Of a stretch of DNA of 64,000 nt, positions 8,319 through 17,583 are shown one piece after another. Made by a program: the position numbers and the translations under genes. The stretch covers positions 81,430-145,429 of the forward strand of contig NZ_SLWY01000015.1 of the NCBI RefSeq assembly GCF_004341245.1, read 5' to 3'. Every line of letters begins with the position of its first letter. Position 1 is the first letter of the stretch. The DNA comes from Plasticicumulans lactativorans. Lineage in GTDB: Bacteria; Pseudomonadota; Gammaproteobacteria; Competibacterales; Competibacteraceae. A model generated the notes under the pieces. It made no database searches, had not been told where the DNA came from, and saw only the letters and a program-made list of their open reading frames with translations.

Positions 8319-9563
8319 TCATGGATGAACAGGGGTCTCTGCATACATTCGCTGCGGCTGTCGTGTCAGTCTCGAATAGATATCGAGAAGACGATTGGAC
8401 TGTGTTTCCCAAGAATACCTCTCGGACAACGCATGCATCCGTTGCTCGTCCATGCACAGTCGAGCCTTCTCTCTGAGCATTCTCGAAATGCAGTAGACCA
8501 AGGCCGCCTTGTCTTCGAAATCGACAATTTCGCCGTTACCATTTTCGATGAGAAATTCACGTATTTCGTCGAGTTCATTAGAAATGATCGGCACGTTCGC
8601 AAACGACATCTCGAACAACTTGTTCGGCATACAATACCGATAGGAAAGCGTAACCGGCTCCACCGAGATGATACCGATGTCCGCACCACGGATATAATCA
8701 ACAACCTGATCAAACGGGACCGGAGGCATAATTCGGAAGCGCCCCGCAACTTCGAGCTTCTCCGCTTGGCGGCGCAGCAACGTTCGCGTCTTTTCGTCGC
8801 ATGGTCCGACAGTGGCAAAGATCACGCCTTTCAATTTTGGCAATAGCGCCAGCATATCGCCGACTCCACGCCCCTGAGTGACCTTGCCGACGTAGATAAA
8901 GAGCGGTGTCTCAGGCCCAATTCCGATTTCCGTACGAATGTGCCTGGAGCATGGCCTAATGAGCGGTGAGTTGTAGATGATGTTGATATCCTCACGCCCT
9001 AGATGTGCACCCAGTTCTTCACCGACCTTACGCCCGACCGTGTTCACTGCTGCAGCACGACGTCCGTACTTTGCTTCGACGTGTGCCACCCAGCGCTTCT
9101 GCAGAAACGGCAGAGGTGGATTGCGATGAACCTCCAACTCATGCGCGTCGTAGACGACCTGCGCGCCGCATTCGCGCGCGGCATCATGCGCCGTCTGCAG
9201 GCAGATAAGATCATGGGCGTGAATAATATCGGGCCTAACTGCCACCACGTGCTTGGCGAACACCCGACTGAACAACGAATATTTGACAAATGGCGTGAAC
9301 CGCTTGGCAATGAATGCACCTATCGGCCGGAGGATCCGGCGATTCAGCAGACTGAGCGGAAAAGCTTCCAGCAATAATTGGGCTGGGCGCCATTCAAGAC
9401 GGTGGTAAATGATTGAACTCTGATTATCGAACGACGGCGTATCGACCGACAACGTACCGAACACATGCACTTCATGACCGGCATTTGATGCAGCCAAGGC
9501 CATCTTGATGACGCGGGCATCGCTCACGCAAGGATTGGAAACAATGATAGCAATTCTTGTCAT
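8319..9563 (-). CDS. Glycosyltransferase family 4
   Basis: The protein starts MTRIAIIVSNPCVSDARVIK and contains HAHDLICLQTAHDAA, VVYDAHELEVHRNP, IYVGKVTQGRGVGD and the donor-site segment MPNKLFEMSFANVPIISNEL, in which the glutamate is the expected nucleotide-sugar contact. These are the features of GT4 retaining transferases in surface polysaccharide loci. GGGAG lies 8 bases before the ATG at 9563; a GTG two codons earlier is in frame but too close to that site. The start lies two bases after the stop of the pentapeptide-repeat gene, so the two are probably translationally coupled. Donor and acceptor sugars cannot be read from the sequence. Confidence 0.85.
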   Translation of the reverse strand: MTRIAIIVSNPCVSDARVIKMALAASNAGHEVHVFGTLSVDTPSFDNQSSIIYHRLEWRPAQLLLEAFPLSLLNRRILRPIGAFIAKRFTPFVKYSLFSRVFAKHVVAVRPDIIHAHDLICLQTAHDAARECGAQVVYDAHELEVHRNPPLPFLQKRWVAHVEAKYGRRAAAVNTVGRKVGEELGAHLGREDINIIYNSPLIRPCSRHIRTEIGIGPETPLFIYVGKVTQGRGVGDMLALLPKLKGVIFATVGPCDEKTRTLLRRQAEKLEVAGRFRIMPPVPFDQVVDYIRGADIGIISVEPVTLSYRYCMPNKLFEMSFANVPIISNELDEIREFLIENGNGEIVDFEDKAALVYCISRMLREKARLCMDEQRMHALSERYSWETQSNRLLDIYSRLTRQPQRMYAETPVHP

Positions 9564-9565
9564 GA

Positions 9566-10999
9566 TCACGCTCCCTCACCGCCCGAGGTCTGTAGACTGG
9601 GGCCACTGACGGATGCCAGCACCACGCGACGGATCTCGGCGAAAGTCCTCTCGACGTTCTCGCGGCTACTGTCGATGTCAAGCGACACAAACTGCGACGC
9701 GTTGAGCAACGCTATCATGTCGTCAGCCCGCTCCTTACGGGCGATCGCAGTTCTGAGAGCGATGGTTGCACGCGCGTCGCCCCAGATGGAGAGTGCGGTG
9801 ATCAGGATGAGCACGACGATCAGGGCGAGCCAAGCAGCATGGGACTCCCACTCGGTCGGCGCGACGCTGATCTTCCAAGCAAACAATCCAGCGATCGAGA
9901 GGCCACAGATAACCGATAGCAGGGCCGCTACTCGATAGAGCAACGACCACCATCGTTGCACTCGGATGATTCGATTGGTAGCGCTCAGAGCATTCCTCAG
10001 GGCATCGGCCGCATTGTCGACGCGGACTTTGATCTCCTGTTGGATCTTTTCGACGCGCTCCTGCTCCCTGCGAACCTCACTCTGAGTGATCTTGATCTGT
10101 GCCTCGACCTCTCGAAGTTGCTCCACCAACCGCCCGTATTCAACTGCAGACGACTGCGCCTCCTGATTGCCAGCCACTACTAGGTTGCTGTCGGCCGAGG
10201 ATTTTCGCAGCACGCTCTTCAGTTGATCGGCCATACGCAGCAGCGCATGAAGACGATCGTTGCGCATGACCGAGATAGCAGTTGGTGCGGCCTGCAAGGA
10301 TTTTCCCGTGTGCCTCTGCGATTCGGTCTCGTCGTCGATCTCCAGCGTATTTTTCGAACCTCGCGCGCCCTCGAAAGTTGCCCCTTCGGTTATGGCGCCG
10401 ACCAATATCGCATCAGTCAGATCAGCATCCCTGAAATTTGCGCCATCTAACTCGCACCCGCTCAATATGGCCCGCCTGAGCGCAGCACCTTTCATCTGGA
10501 CGTTCTGCAAAGATGCCTGCGTCAAATCCGTCGAATGAAAGATAGCCCCGTCGAACCAGCCGGCATCAAGTACGGCCGAGGCCATGTTGGCCCTGGAGAA
10601 TCGGGCTTTCCTTGCATTTACGCTGGTCAGGGAAGCAGTTCTCAGTATTGACGACTCAAAGTTGACCCCCTCAAGGATGCAGTGATCCAGACGCGCACCG
10701 GTCAGATCCGCTCCCTCAATCGTCGCCCCCGCGAGGTTGGCACCTTCAAGGTCTGCACTTTGCAATTCGGCGTAGGCCAGATTGCATCTGGTCATGTCAG
10801 CGCCGGCCAGACGGGTTGACTGCAGATTGGAGCGTTCGAGATTGGTACCGATCAGTACTGCCTCGCGAAGATCACGCCCGGCGAGGTTAGCAAAGCGCAG
10901 GTCATAATTGCTCAGAATGGCTTGCCGGCCCTCGGCCCGACAGGAGGCAAGCCACTGGGCATGTTGATCGAGAATTCTGTCAATTTCCTGCTGCATCAT
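9566..10999 (-). CDS. Pentapeptide-repeat protein with coiled coil and two membrane segments
   Basis: From about residue 25 to 215 the protein is a run of A(D/N)Lxx pentapeptides (ANLAGRDLREA, ADLEGANLAGA, ADLTGARLDHC and so on), which form a right-handed quadrilateral beta-helix. A charged coiled coil follows (LVEQLREVEAQIKITQSEVR onward), then two hydrophobic segments, YRVAALLSVICGLSIAGLFAW and AAWLALIVVLILITALSIWG, and a short soluble tail. This suggests a cytoplasmic beta-helix tethered to the inner membrane. I do not know its function. The start is taken as the ATG-ATG at about 10999 rather than the upstream frame opening at 11056, because the acidic helix MMQQEIDRILDQHA begins a natural domain. 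It directly precedes a GT4 gene and is probably cotranscribed with it. Confidence 0.72.
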   Translation of the reverse strand: MMQQEIDRILDQHAQWLASCRAEGRQAILSNYDLRFANLAGRDLREAVLIGTNLERSNLQSTRLAGADMTRCNLAYAELQSADLEGANLAGATIEGADLTGARLDHCILEGVNFESSILRTASLTSVNARKARFSRANMASAVLDAGWFDGAIFHSTDLTQASLQNVQMKGAALRRAILSGCELDGANFRDADLTDAILVGAITEGATFEGARGSKNTLEIDDETESQRHTGKSLQAAPTAISVMRNDRLHALLRMADQLKSVLRKSSADSNLVVAGNQEAQSSAVEYGRLVEQLREVEAQIKITQSEVRREQERVEKIQQEIKVRVDNAADALRNALSATNRIIRVQRWWSLLYRVAALLSVICGLSIAGLFAWKISVAPTEWESHAAWLALIVVLILITALSIWGDARATIALRTAIARKERADDMIALLNASQFVSLDIDSSRENVERTFAEIRRVVLASVSGPSLQTSGGEGA

Positions 11000-11279
11000 G
11001 ATCTCGGTACTGGGTGTCAGGCTGATCGGCTGTTGTCGTCGATCCGAAAGCCGCACGTTTTAGAAGACGTCACCTATATCTGACCGACACGGCCAGAAAT
11101 CGCTCCGCCCCATCAAGCGATGGAATCATTATCCAAGCTGGAATGAACCTTCGCTGCAAGCCGTGTTTCTTAGAAACCGTCCGATGCATGTGGCGTGAAG
11201 CGGGCACACAGCATCGCCGTATGACTCACACCGGTTCGCTGCCCTCCCGGCTGCCCGCAGATGAGTGAGGAACATGCCA

Positions 11280-12368
11280 TCAGATGGTCGCCGTAAGTAC
11301 CTCAACCACCTGCCGCTGTTCCATCTCGGTCAGATAGGGATGCATCGGCAGGCTCAGCACCCGCGCCGCGGCACGTTCCGCCAGCGGAAAATCGTCCGTC
11401 TTGCCACCCAATCCGGCGAACGCCGGCTGCAGGTGCAGTGGCACCGGGTAGTGCACCGCGGTCGGAATGCCGGCCTCCTTCAATCTGGTCTGCACCGCCT
11501 CGCGGTTTTCGACCTCAATGGTGTATTGCGCGTAAACGCTGCTGCAGCCCTCGGCCAGCACCGGCGTGCGCACATGGCCTTGCAGCAATTCGCTGTAGCG
11601 CGCACCGAGGCGCTCGCGGGCCGCCACCTCGTCGTCGAACACGTCCAGCTTGGCCAGCAGCACCGCCGCCTGCAGCGTGTCGAGACGCCCGTTCAGGCCG
11701 ATGCGCGGGTGATGGTAACGGCGATCCTGGCCGTGCACGCGCAACTCGCGCATCCGCTGGGCCAGATGATCGTCGTCGGTGAACAGTGCGCCACCGTCGC
11801 CGTAGCCGCCGAGCGGCTTGGACGGGAAGAAACTGGTCGAGCCGATGGTCGACAGCGCGCACGACTTGCACCCCTTGTAGGTTGCGCCAAAGCTCTGTGC
11901 GCCATCCTCGATCACCGCCAAACCGTGGCGTGCGGCGATGGCGTTGATGGCGTCGAAATCCGCGCACTGCCCATACAGGCTCACCGGCATGATCGCCCGG
12001 GTCTTCGGTGTGATCGCCGCTTCGACCCGGTTCGGGTCGAGGTTGTAGGTGCGCGGGTCGATGTCGACGAACACCGGTTTGGCACCGGCCAGCGCGATCA
12101 TTTCGGCGGTGGCGATGAACGTGAACGGGCTGGTGATCACCTCATCGCCCGGGCCGATGTCGAGCGCCAGCAGTGCGATCAGCAGCGTGTCGGTGCCGCT
12201 CGAGGCGCCGATGCAGTGCTTGACGCCGGCGTAGGCGGCCAGCCGTTCTTCGAGTTCGCGTACCTCGGGGCCCAAGATGTACTGGCCGTGCTCGAGCACC
12301 GCGCGGATGCGCGCGTCGACGGCGGGCTGGATGTGGCGGTACTGCGCCTTCAGGTCAATGAATTCCAT
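11280..12368 (-). CDS. wbpE: PLP-dependent aminotransferase, DegT/DnrJ/EryC1 family (WbpE/WlbC-like)
   Basis: The start MEFIDLKAQYRHIQPAVDAR and length of 362 residues are typical of sugar 3-aminotransferases. EDGAQSFGATYKG and GSTSFFPSKPLGGYGDGGAL hold the PLP-contacting Asp and the Schiff-base Lys. In the known Wbp/Wlb pathway WbpE converts the 3-keto UDP-GlcNAcA made by WbpB into the 3-amino sugar, using glutamate. It follows wbpB and wbpD in one unit, which supports the assignment over other DegT-type enzymes. The chosen ATG has GGAAC about 7 bases upstream; an earlier in-frame opening overlaps wbpD and is not needed. Confidence 0.88.
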   Translation of the reverse strand: MEFIDLKAQYRHIQPAVDARIRAVLEHGQYILGPEVRELEERLAAYAGVKHCIGASSGTDTLLIALLALDIGPGDEVITSPFTFIATAEMIALAGAKPVFVDIDPRTYNLDPNRVEAAITPKTRAIMPVSLYGQCADFDAINAIAARHGLAVIEDGAQSFGATYKGCKSCALSTIGSTSFFPSKPLGGYGDGGALFTDDDHLAQRMRELRVHGQDRRYHHPRIGLNGRLDTLQAAVLLAKLDVFDDEVAARERLGARYSELLQGHVRTPVLAEGCSSVYAQYTIEVENREAVQTRLKEAGIPTAVHYPVPLHLQPAFAGLGGKTDDFPLAERAAARVLSLPMHPYLTEMEQRQVVEVLTATI

Positions 12369-12412
12369 GCAATTCGTTCCGTGATGGGGAGCCGGGCGGC
12401 GAGCCCAGAAGC

Positions 12413-12997
12413 TCAAACTTCGATCAGGGTGCAGACGCCACCGACCAATCGGTAGCGGTCACCGGTGTGCGGGCACACCGCTTCGCCTGCGCCGTCCGCC
12501 GGCAGCGGCAAACGTTCGCCGTGACGGCTCATCCAGCCGATCCGCCGTGCCGGCACGCCGACCATCAGCGCGAAGTCGGGTACATCACCCTTGACCACGC
12601 TGCCGGCACCGACGAAGGCGTAGCGGCCGATGGTGACGCCACAGACGATGGTGCAGTTGGCGCCCAGCGTCGCGCCGCGGCGCACCACGGTATCGCGGTA
12701 TTCGTGCTTGCGCTCGACCGCCGCGCGCGGATTGTAGACGTTGGTGAACACCATCGACGGGCCGCAGAACACGTCGTCTTCGAGCGTGACATTGTCGTAC
12801 ACCGAGACGTTGTTCTGGATCTTGACCCGGTCGCCGATCACGACCCGGTTGCCGACGAACACGTTCTGCCCGAGCGAGCAGCCGGCGCCAATCCGCGCGC
12901 CGGCACTGACGTGCACCCAGTGCCAAATGCGCGTGCCCGCGCCAATCTGCGCGCCCGCGTCGACGATGGCGGTTTCGTGAACGCTGTAGTCCGCCAT
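12413..12997 (-). CDS. wbpD: UDP-2-acetamido-3-amino-2,3-dideoxyglucuronate N-acetyltransferase (WbpD/WlbB-like)
   Basis: This 194-residue protein is a left-handed beta-helix acetyltransferase with many hexapeptide repeats ([38 protein letters not shown]). It has the WbpD signature region [18 protein letters not shown] and the ending [11 protein letters not shown]. It uses acetyl-CoA to acetylate the 3-amino group and produce UDP-GlcNAc(3NAc)A. It begins 3 bases after the wbpB stop and ends 44 bases before the wbpE start, so the three act as one unit. The C-terminal tail [16 protein letters not shown] is also seen in long family members. Confidence 0.92.
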   Translation of the reverse strand: MADYSVHETAIVDAGAQIGAGTRIWHWVHVSAGARIGAGCSLGQNVFVGNRVVIGDRVKIQNNVSVYDNVTLEDDVFCGPSMVFTNVYNPRAAVERKHEYRDTVVRRGATLGANCTIVCGVTIGRYAFVGAGSVVKGDVPDFALMVGVPARRIGWMSRHGERLPLPADGAGEAVCPHTGDRYRLVGGVCTLIEV

Positions 12998-13000
12998 CGC

Positions 13001-14062
13001 TTAGTAGTCCAGCGGCAGCGATACGCGCCGACCATCACGGGCCGACGTGTAAGCGGCGATCAGCAGCTCCAGCGAATGCAGGCCCTCGCGTCCGTCGGTC
13101 TCGGGCTCGGCTTCGCCGCGCAGCACCTGGATGACGTTGTCGTAGTACAGCGGGTGGCCGAAGCCGTACACCGAGGTGGTCTCATAGCTTGCTTGGCGCA
13201 CCCACTCGTCGTCGAGTTGCCGCTCGGCGAACTCCCAGTGCTGCACTTCGTTGACCGCGACCCCGCCGACGCGCACCGTACCCTTCTCGCCGATGATGGT
13301 GATCGAGCCTTCGAGGTTCTTCGGGTAGGTCAACATCGTGACGTTCATCGAGCCGAGCGCCCCCGAGCGCCACTTGATGCTCATCACGCCGCTGTCCTCG
13401 ACTTGGATGTCGCGCTCGAGTGTGGCGGTATACGCCTGCACGCTCTCCACCGGACCGATCAACCAGTCGAGCAGGTCGACGTAGTGGCTGGCCTGGTTCA
13501 TGAAGGCCCCACCGTCGAACTCCCACGTGCCGCGCCATTTGGCACTGTCGTAATAGCTCTGCGGCCGCGTCCAGAAGACGTTGATGTTGACCATGAAGAT
13601 GCGCCCGAAGCGCTTCTGTTCGACGGCGCGCTTCAACAGTTGCAGCGTGGCGTTGCGGCGGTTCTGTTTGACCACGAACAGGTGCACGTCGGCTTCATCG
13701 CAGGCCTTGACCATGCGTTTGCCGTCGGCCCAGCACGTCGCCATCGGCTTCTCGGTCATCACGTGGCGGCCGGAGCAGGCCACCTGGATGGCCTGCTCCG
13801 GATGCAGCCCCGAGGGCGTGGCCAGCACCACGATATCAGCGTTGGACTCGGCCAGTAGCCTGCTCAGGCTGGCATAGCCTTGCACGCCGGTGCGCTCGAC
13901 GGCTGCCGCCAGTGCCCGTGGATCGGTGTCACATACCGCCACCAGTTCGGCACGCTCGCGGTGCACCTCCAGCGCCTCGATGTGATTCTTGGCAATGCGC
14001 CCGCAGCCCACCAGGGCAAAACGGATCTTGCGTTTGGTAATCACGGATCGATTCACGAACAT
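13001..14062 (-). CDS. wbpB: UDP-GlcNAcA 3-dehydrogenase, Gfo/Idh/MocA family (WbpB/WlbA-like)
   Basis: The N-terminal Rossmann motif is RFALVGCGRIAKNHIEAL, followed by VLATPSGLHPEQAI and MTEKPMAT, the EKP motif of Gfo/Idh/MocA oxidoreductases. The C-terminal domain includes GGAFMNQASHYVDLLDWLIG, the metal-free active-site histidine helix of the family. It oxidises C3 of UDP-N-acetylglucosaminuronate. The start at 14062 is supported by AAGGAG six bases upstream; the frame opens earlier but without a site. Its substrate should come from a UDP-GlcNAc 6-dehydrogenase, whose local gene is the decayed sequence just upstream, so the substrate must be made elsewhere. Confidence 0.9.
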   Translation of the reverse strand: MFVNRSVITKRKIRFALVGCGRIAKNHIEALEVHRERAELVAVCDTDPRALAAAVERTGVQGYASLSRLLAESNADIVVLATPSGLHPEQAIQVACSGRHVMTEKPMATCWADGKRMVKACDEADVHLFVVKQNRRNATLQLLKRAVEQKRFGRIFMVNINVFWTRPQSYYDSAKWRGTWEFDGGAFMNQASHYVDLLDWLIGPVESVQAYTATLERDIQVEDSGVMSIKWRSGALGSMNVTMLTYPKNLEGSITIIGEKGTVRVGGVAVNEVQHWEFAERQLDDEWVRQASYETTSVYGFGHPLYYDNVIQVLRGEAEPETDGREGLHSLELLIAAYTSARDGRRVSLPLDY

Positions 14063-14132
14063 CGCCACTCCTTCATGTCTTGAGCCGAACGACGGAATGC
14101 AACGGCCCACAACCGTCCCGTCGACGGCATCC

Positions 14133-14680
14133 TTACGGCAGCATGTGCTTGGCGTCGATCAGCCCGGCATCGGGCTTGCCAGCATGTGGATCGCCTCGGT
14201 ACCACGGCCTCGAACTCGCGATGGCCGACGATGACGATGAGCGCGTCGTATCGCCCGGCAATCAACGTCCCGATCGGGTGACCGCCATATTGGTGCTCGG
14301 CCCCTGCGGCATCGATCCACGGGGCGTAGACCTCGATCCGGACGTGGAACCGCTTCAGCTCCCGGGTGATGTCCACCGTCCAGGTGGTATGCAAATCCGG
14401 GCAGTTCTCCTTGAAAGGCCAACCCCAGCATCAGGGTGTGTGCGCCGGCCGCGGCGAACACCGCCTCGGCGTCGATGCCGAGACGGTTAAAGATCGACGC
14501 CAGATCATTGATCCGCGCGATACTGACATCGCACTCGAGGCTTTCGATCGCCTTGGCCGCCTCGGCTACTTTGATCGAGTTGGTTTGACGGCTGCCAGCG
14601 CTGATGGCGACTCGGCACAGCACTTCGACGAGCGCCGCCGCCTCCGCGGTCAAGCCCATATTCACTTCATCAGGCGTCAT
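14133..14680 (-). pseudogene. Decayed UDP-sugar 6-dehydrogenase (wbpA/TviB-type), deleted and frameshifted
   Basis: Three frames together give pieces of one UDP-glucose/GDP-mannose dehydrogenase family protein. The first gives [20 protein letters not shown], then [16 protein letters not shown] joined directly to LMLGLAF. One extra base near 14414-14417 shifts the frame to [37 protein letters not shown] and [15 protein letters not shown]. Two more shifts near 14170-14200 lead through GTEAIHML to [15 protein letters not shown] and the stop. Against the intact dehydrogenase at 47507-48781, about the first 190 residues and a central block including the catalytic [12 protein letters not shown] region are missing. 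It lies where wbpA is expected, between kpsD and wbpB. Confidence 0.88.
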
Positions 14681-14743
14681 TTCGTTGTCCTTCCTAACAA
14701 AGACGCGTGCCGGGCTGAACAGGCCCAGGGTGCCCCCGGTGGC

Positions 14744-16420
14744 TCACAGATCCAGCGCCACACCCGCCGCGACGGCGATCTGGTAGAGGATCTGCGTGAC
14801 ATCCTTGACGAACTGCATGTTCTTGGTTTCAACCTTGGGCATCACCAGAACCTGGTCGCCCGGCTTGACCTCGCCACTTGCCTCTAGGGCGACGGCGCCG
14901 TTCGGATGCATGACGACGATGCGCCCCGGATCACCACGGTCGGTGAACCCGCCGGCACGCGCGATGTAGTCCTTCACGCCCAGGCTGGATAAATACACCA
15001 CGGCCTGCGGGATCAGCACCTCGCCGCCGATCACGACCAAGTCGCTCTTCTGCGGGATCACGATGACATCGCCGTCCTCAAGCCGCACGTCGGCGAGGCG
15101 CCCGCCTTCGCTGACCACCACCTTGCCCTGTGGCTGCACCTGCCGCGCGCGCTGCACGAACTGGCTGACCAGCTCGGCCTCCTTGATCCGGATGTTGGCT
15201 TCACCATCGGAAGAGGCTGGCGCCGTGTAGACCACCTGCTCCAATCGGCGCAGCGCCTCGTCGAGGACTTCCTTCTGCTGGCGCACCACGCTCTTGCGGC
15301 GGATATAGACCGCGGCCGTATCGGCACTGACCGGATCCACGGCGATGTGGTCCAGCAACTCGCGCAGCGTGGCATCGCGGCGCACGGCATAAAACGAGGG
15401 GCCGAGATAGCTGCCTTCGACACTGATGTCGATCACCTGCGCCAGTTCATCGGCCTCGAAACGCACGCGATCGCCGTCGCGCAGGCGCTGGCTGCGGAAA
15501 TCGGCGATCGGCACGTAGGCCGAGAAGGGGCCGCTGACGCGGTTGCCTGATACCGCCACGTGCGAGGCGCTCGCCAGCGGCCGCGTGACGTCGACGATCT
15601 CGGCGCCAAGCGCCTCCTGGCCGGCGAATTCAAAGCGGAACGGATTGCGCGCCGAGCCCTCGACGACCACGGTCAGGCCCTGGGGTTCGACCAGAATCAC
15701 GTCGCCGTCGGCGAGACGCAGGTTCGGCACCTGACCCTCGCGCAGGAAGCGGTACAGATCGACGCGCGTGATCTCACGGTTGGCGCGCAGCACGCGGATC
15801 TTGCGGTAGCTGCCGCGTTCGGGATCGATCCCACCCGCGCGATGCACAAAGGACAGGATGCTGTCGGTCGGCAGGCCGGAGTACTGGCCGGGCCGCAGTA
15901 CCGGGCCGGTGACGTAGACGCTGACCGGCGTTGCCGTGAGGACGTTGACGTACACCTCGACGTTCTGCGTGTACACCGAGCTGATCTTGCTGCGCACGAC
16001 CGCATCAAGGTTACCCGCCCGCGTGCCGGCCACCTTCACCGGCCCGACATTGGGAATGAAGAGGTTGCCTTGGGCATCGACCACCGACACCTCATCGACG
16101 GTCACCGCACCCCACAGGCGCACCGCGACGCGGTCGCCCGGGGCGAGCACGTAGTCCGGCGTCAGGCCGTCGCCGCGTTCGGCCTGGAATGCGCCGGCGA
16201 ACAGGTTGGCGCCGAACGGGGGCGGTAGTTGCCCGGCGAGTTGAGGCAGGCTCTGCGGCGGCTGCGCCGGCGCGGGCAATACCGTCGCCATCGGCTGCGG
16301 TACCGCTGGCGCAGCACTGACCGGCGAGGGCAACACCGGTCGTGGCTGCGCGGCGACGGCCGCCACCGCCAGCCAGAACGAGAGGCCAAGGCCGGCCAGG
16401 AGTGCGCGGAAATTCGTCAT
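14744..16420 (-). CDS. kpsD: Capsule polysaccharide export outer-membrane/periplasmic protein KpsD
   Basis: The protein has a signal peptide (LLAGLGLSFWLAVAAVAAQP), a proline/alanine-rich stretch, and a poly-export domain beginning DYVLAPGDRVAVRLWGAV. Further SLBB-type beta-grasp domains follow (VYVTGPVLRPGQYSGLPTDS, LVVIGGEVLIPQAVVY, GDQVLVMPK). The length of about 558 residues matches KpsD, the channel-type partner of KpsE for ABC-exported capsules. The ATG at 16420 overlaps the kpsE stop in ATGA with AGGA in front, so coupling is likely; an ATG six bases earlier is an alternative. It is the last intact gene of the kpsMTED run and is followed by the dehydrogenase pseudogene. Confidence 0.92.
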   Translation of the reverse strand: MTNFRALLAGLGLSFWLAVAAVAAQPRPVLPSPVSAAPAVPQPMATVLPAPAQPPQSLPQLAGQLPPPFGANLFAGAFQAERGDGLTPDYVLAPGDRVAVRLWGAVTVDEVSVVDAQGNLFIPNVGPVKVAGTRAGNLDAVVRSKISSVYTQNVEVYVNVLTATPVSVYVTGPVLRPGQYSGLPTDSILSFVHRAGGIDPERGSYRKIRVLRANREITRVDLYRFLREGQVPNLRLADGDVILVEPQGLTVVVEGSARNPFRFEFAGQEALGAEIVDVTRPLASASHVAVSGNRVSGPFSAYVPIADFRSQRLRDGDRVRFEADELAQVIDISVEGSYLGPSFYAVRRDATLRELLDHIAVDPVSADTAAVYIRRKSVVRQQKEVLDEALRRLEQVVYTAPASSDGEANIRIKEAELVSQFVQRARQVQPQGKVVVSEGGRLADVRLEDGDVIVIPQKSDLVVIGGEVLIPQAVVYLSSLGVKDYIARAGGFTDRGDPGRIVVMHPNGAVALEASGEVKPGDQVLVMPKVETKNMQFVKDVTQILYQIAVAAGVALDL

Positions 16421-17583
16421 ACCCATCCTGCGTGATCCTTGATGGCGGCGACCGCCAGCGCGCCGATGCTCCAGGCCATCAGCGCAGTGAAAAACACGGT
16501 GATCACCCCGAGCACCCGTTGCGGCTGCTCGGCCTGCTCGGGCAGATGCGGCTGCACGAACGCAACCAGATAGCGCTGCTTGCGGCCAGCCTCGGCGCGC
16601 GCGGCTTCGAGCGAAGCCAGCGCGGTGGAGTAGAGCTTCTCGGCGAACTCGCGCTCGATCATCAGCTTCTCGTAATCGCCCACCAGCCCGCTGCTGACGC
16701 CGCCACTGCCACCGTCACCGGCCAGCCGCGCACGCTCATCCTTGATCTGCTGCCTCAGCGCATTGATGCGCGCCTCCATCGACACCACCGTCGGAGTGCC
16801 CGGCTTGAGGTAGGCGCGCGCGGCCGCAAGTTCTGCCTGGCTCTTCGCGAGCTCCCCCTCGAGTTCGGCGATGATACCGAGCCGCGCCTCGGCCGAACGC
16901 GCCGGATCAAGCGACTGGCGCTGCTCGCGGAAGTGCGTCAGCGCGGTGCGCGCTTCGCTGACGCGCCCCTGCGCGTAGCGGACCTCCTCTTCGGCGTATG
17001 CCACGGCATCCTTCCGGGCGCGCTCCGACAGGCGATTGACCAGGCTCTCGCTGGCGTCGACGACGGCTTGCGCCACGCGCACCGCATCCTCAGGGCGGAA
17101 GGCCGCAACCTGTAGCGTGGTGATGCCGGAAGTAGCGTCGAAGTTGACCTCGACGCGCTTGCCCCAGTACTTGACGACGTCCTCAATCGGTTCCCCCGGA
17201 GCCAGCCGGGTGAACCAATCCGCCTCAGGCCGATTGAAGATCGCCCGCAGGTCGACCCCCTGCTGCAGCGCCTCGACGGCTTCACGCGAGCGGACGTAGT
17301 CCTGAACCACCAGCGCGTCGGCAGCCGCACCGCCTTGGGCCGGCACGCCGAGGGCACCGAGCAGGTCCGGCACCACGGCTTGGCTGCCACGCACGGCGAT
17401 GCGAGCCTCGGCGACGTAGCGGTCGGCCGCGAGCAGTCCGTAGAAGAGCACCGCGAGCAGCGTCGGCAAGCCGATGCAGAGCACGGCGGACACCCCCAAC
17501 GGCCCCACGCCACGGAGGCGGCGAACGAGCCTGCGCCAGCGTCGCTCGGACGACAGCGCCTCGGGCGGCAGCGGTGCAGTCAT
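16417..17583 (-). CDS. kpsE: Capsule export inner-membrane protein KpsE (polysaccharide co-polymerase 3 family)
   Basis: Two membrane segments flank a periplasmic domain: LGVSAVLCIGLPTLLAVLFY near residue 35 and VLGVITVFFTALMAWSIGAL near the C-terminus. Between them lie ADRYVAEARIAVRG, a typical start of the Wzz-like fold, and long coiled-coil stretches (RYAQGRVSEARTALTHFREQ, AELEGELAKSQAELAAARAY). A proline-rich motif precedes the second membrane helix. KpsE bridges the KpsMT transporter and KpsD. Start and stop overlap kpsT and kpsD by four bases each, so the four export genes are translationally coupled. Confidence 0.92.
   Translation of the reverse strand: MTAPLPPEALSSERRWRRLVRRLRGVGPLGVSAVLCIGLPTLLAVLFYGLLAADRYVAEARIAVRGSQAVVPDLLGALGVPAQGGAAADALVVQDYVRSREAVEALQQGVDLRAIFNRPEADWFTRLAPGEPIEDVVKYWGKRVEVNFDATSGITTLQVAAFRPEDAVRVAQAVVDASESLVNRLSERARKDAVAYAEEEVRYAQGRVSEARTALTHFREQRQSLDPARSAEARLGIIAELEGELAKSQAELAAARAYLKPGTPTVVSMEARINALRQQIKDERARLAGDGGSGGVSSGLVGDYEKLMIEREFAEKLYSTALASLEAARAEAGRKQRYLVAFVQPHLPEQAEQPQRVLGVITVFFTALMAWSIGALAVAAIKDHAGWV

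Noticed and set aside
14159..14680. Possible intact small gene of 173 codons
   Set aside because: Its first half is dehydrogenase sequence and its second half turns into Arg-rich nonsense after a one-base shift, so it is a pseudogene piece and not a gene.
16215..16235. JUMPstart/ops-like GGCGGTAG inside kpsD
   Set aside because: It lies within coding sequence and lacks the full GGCGGTAGCnT element or position upstream of an operon.
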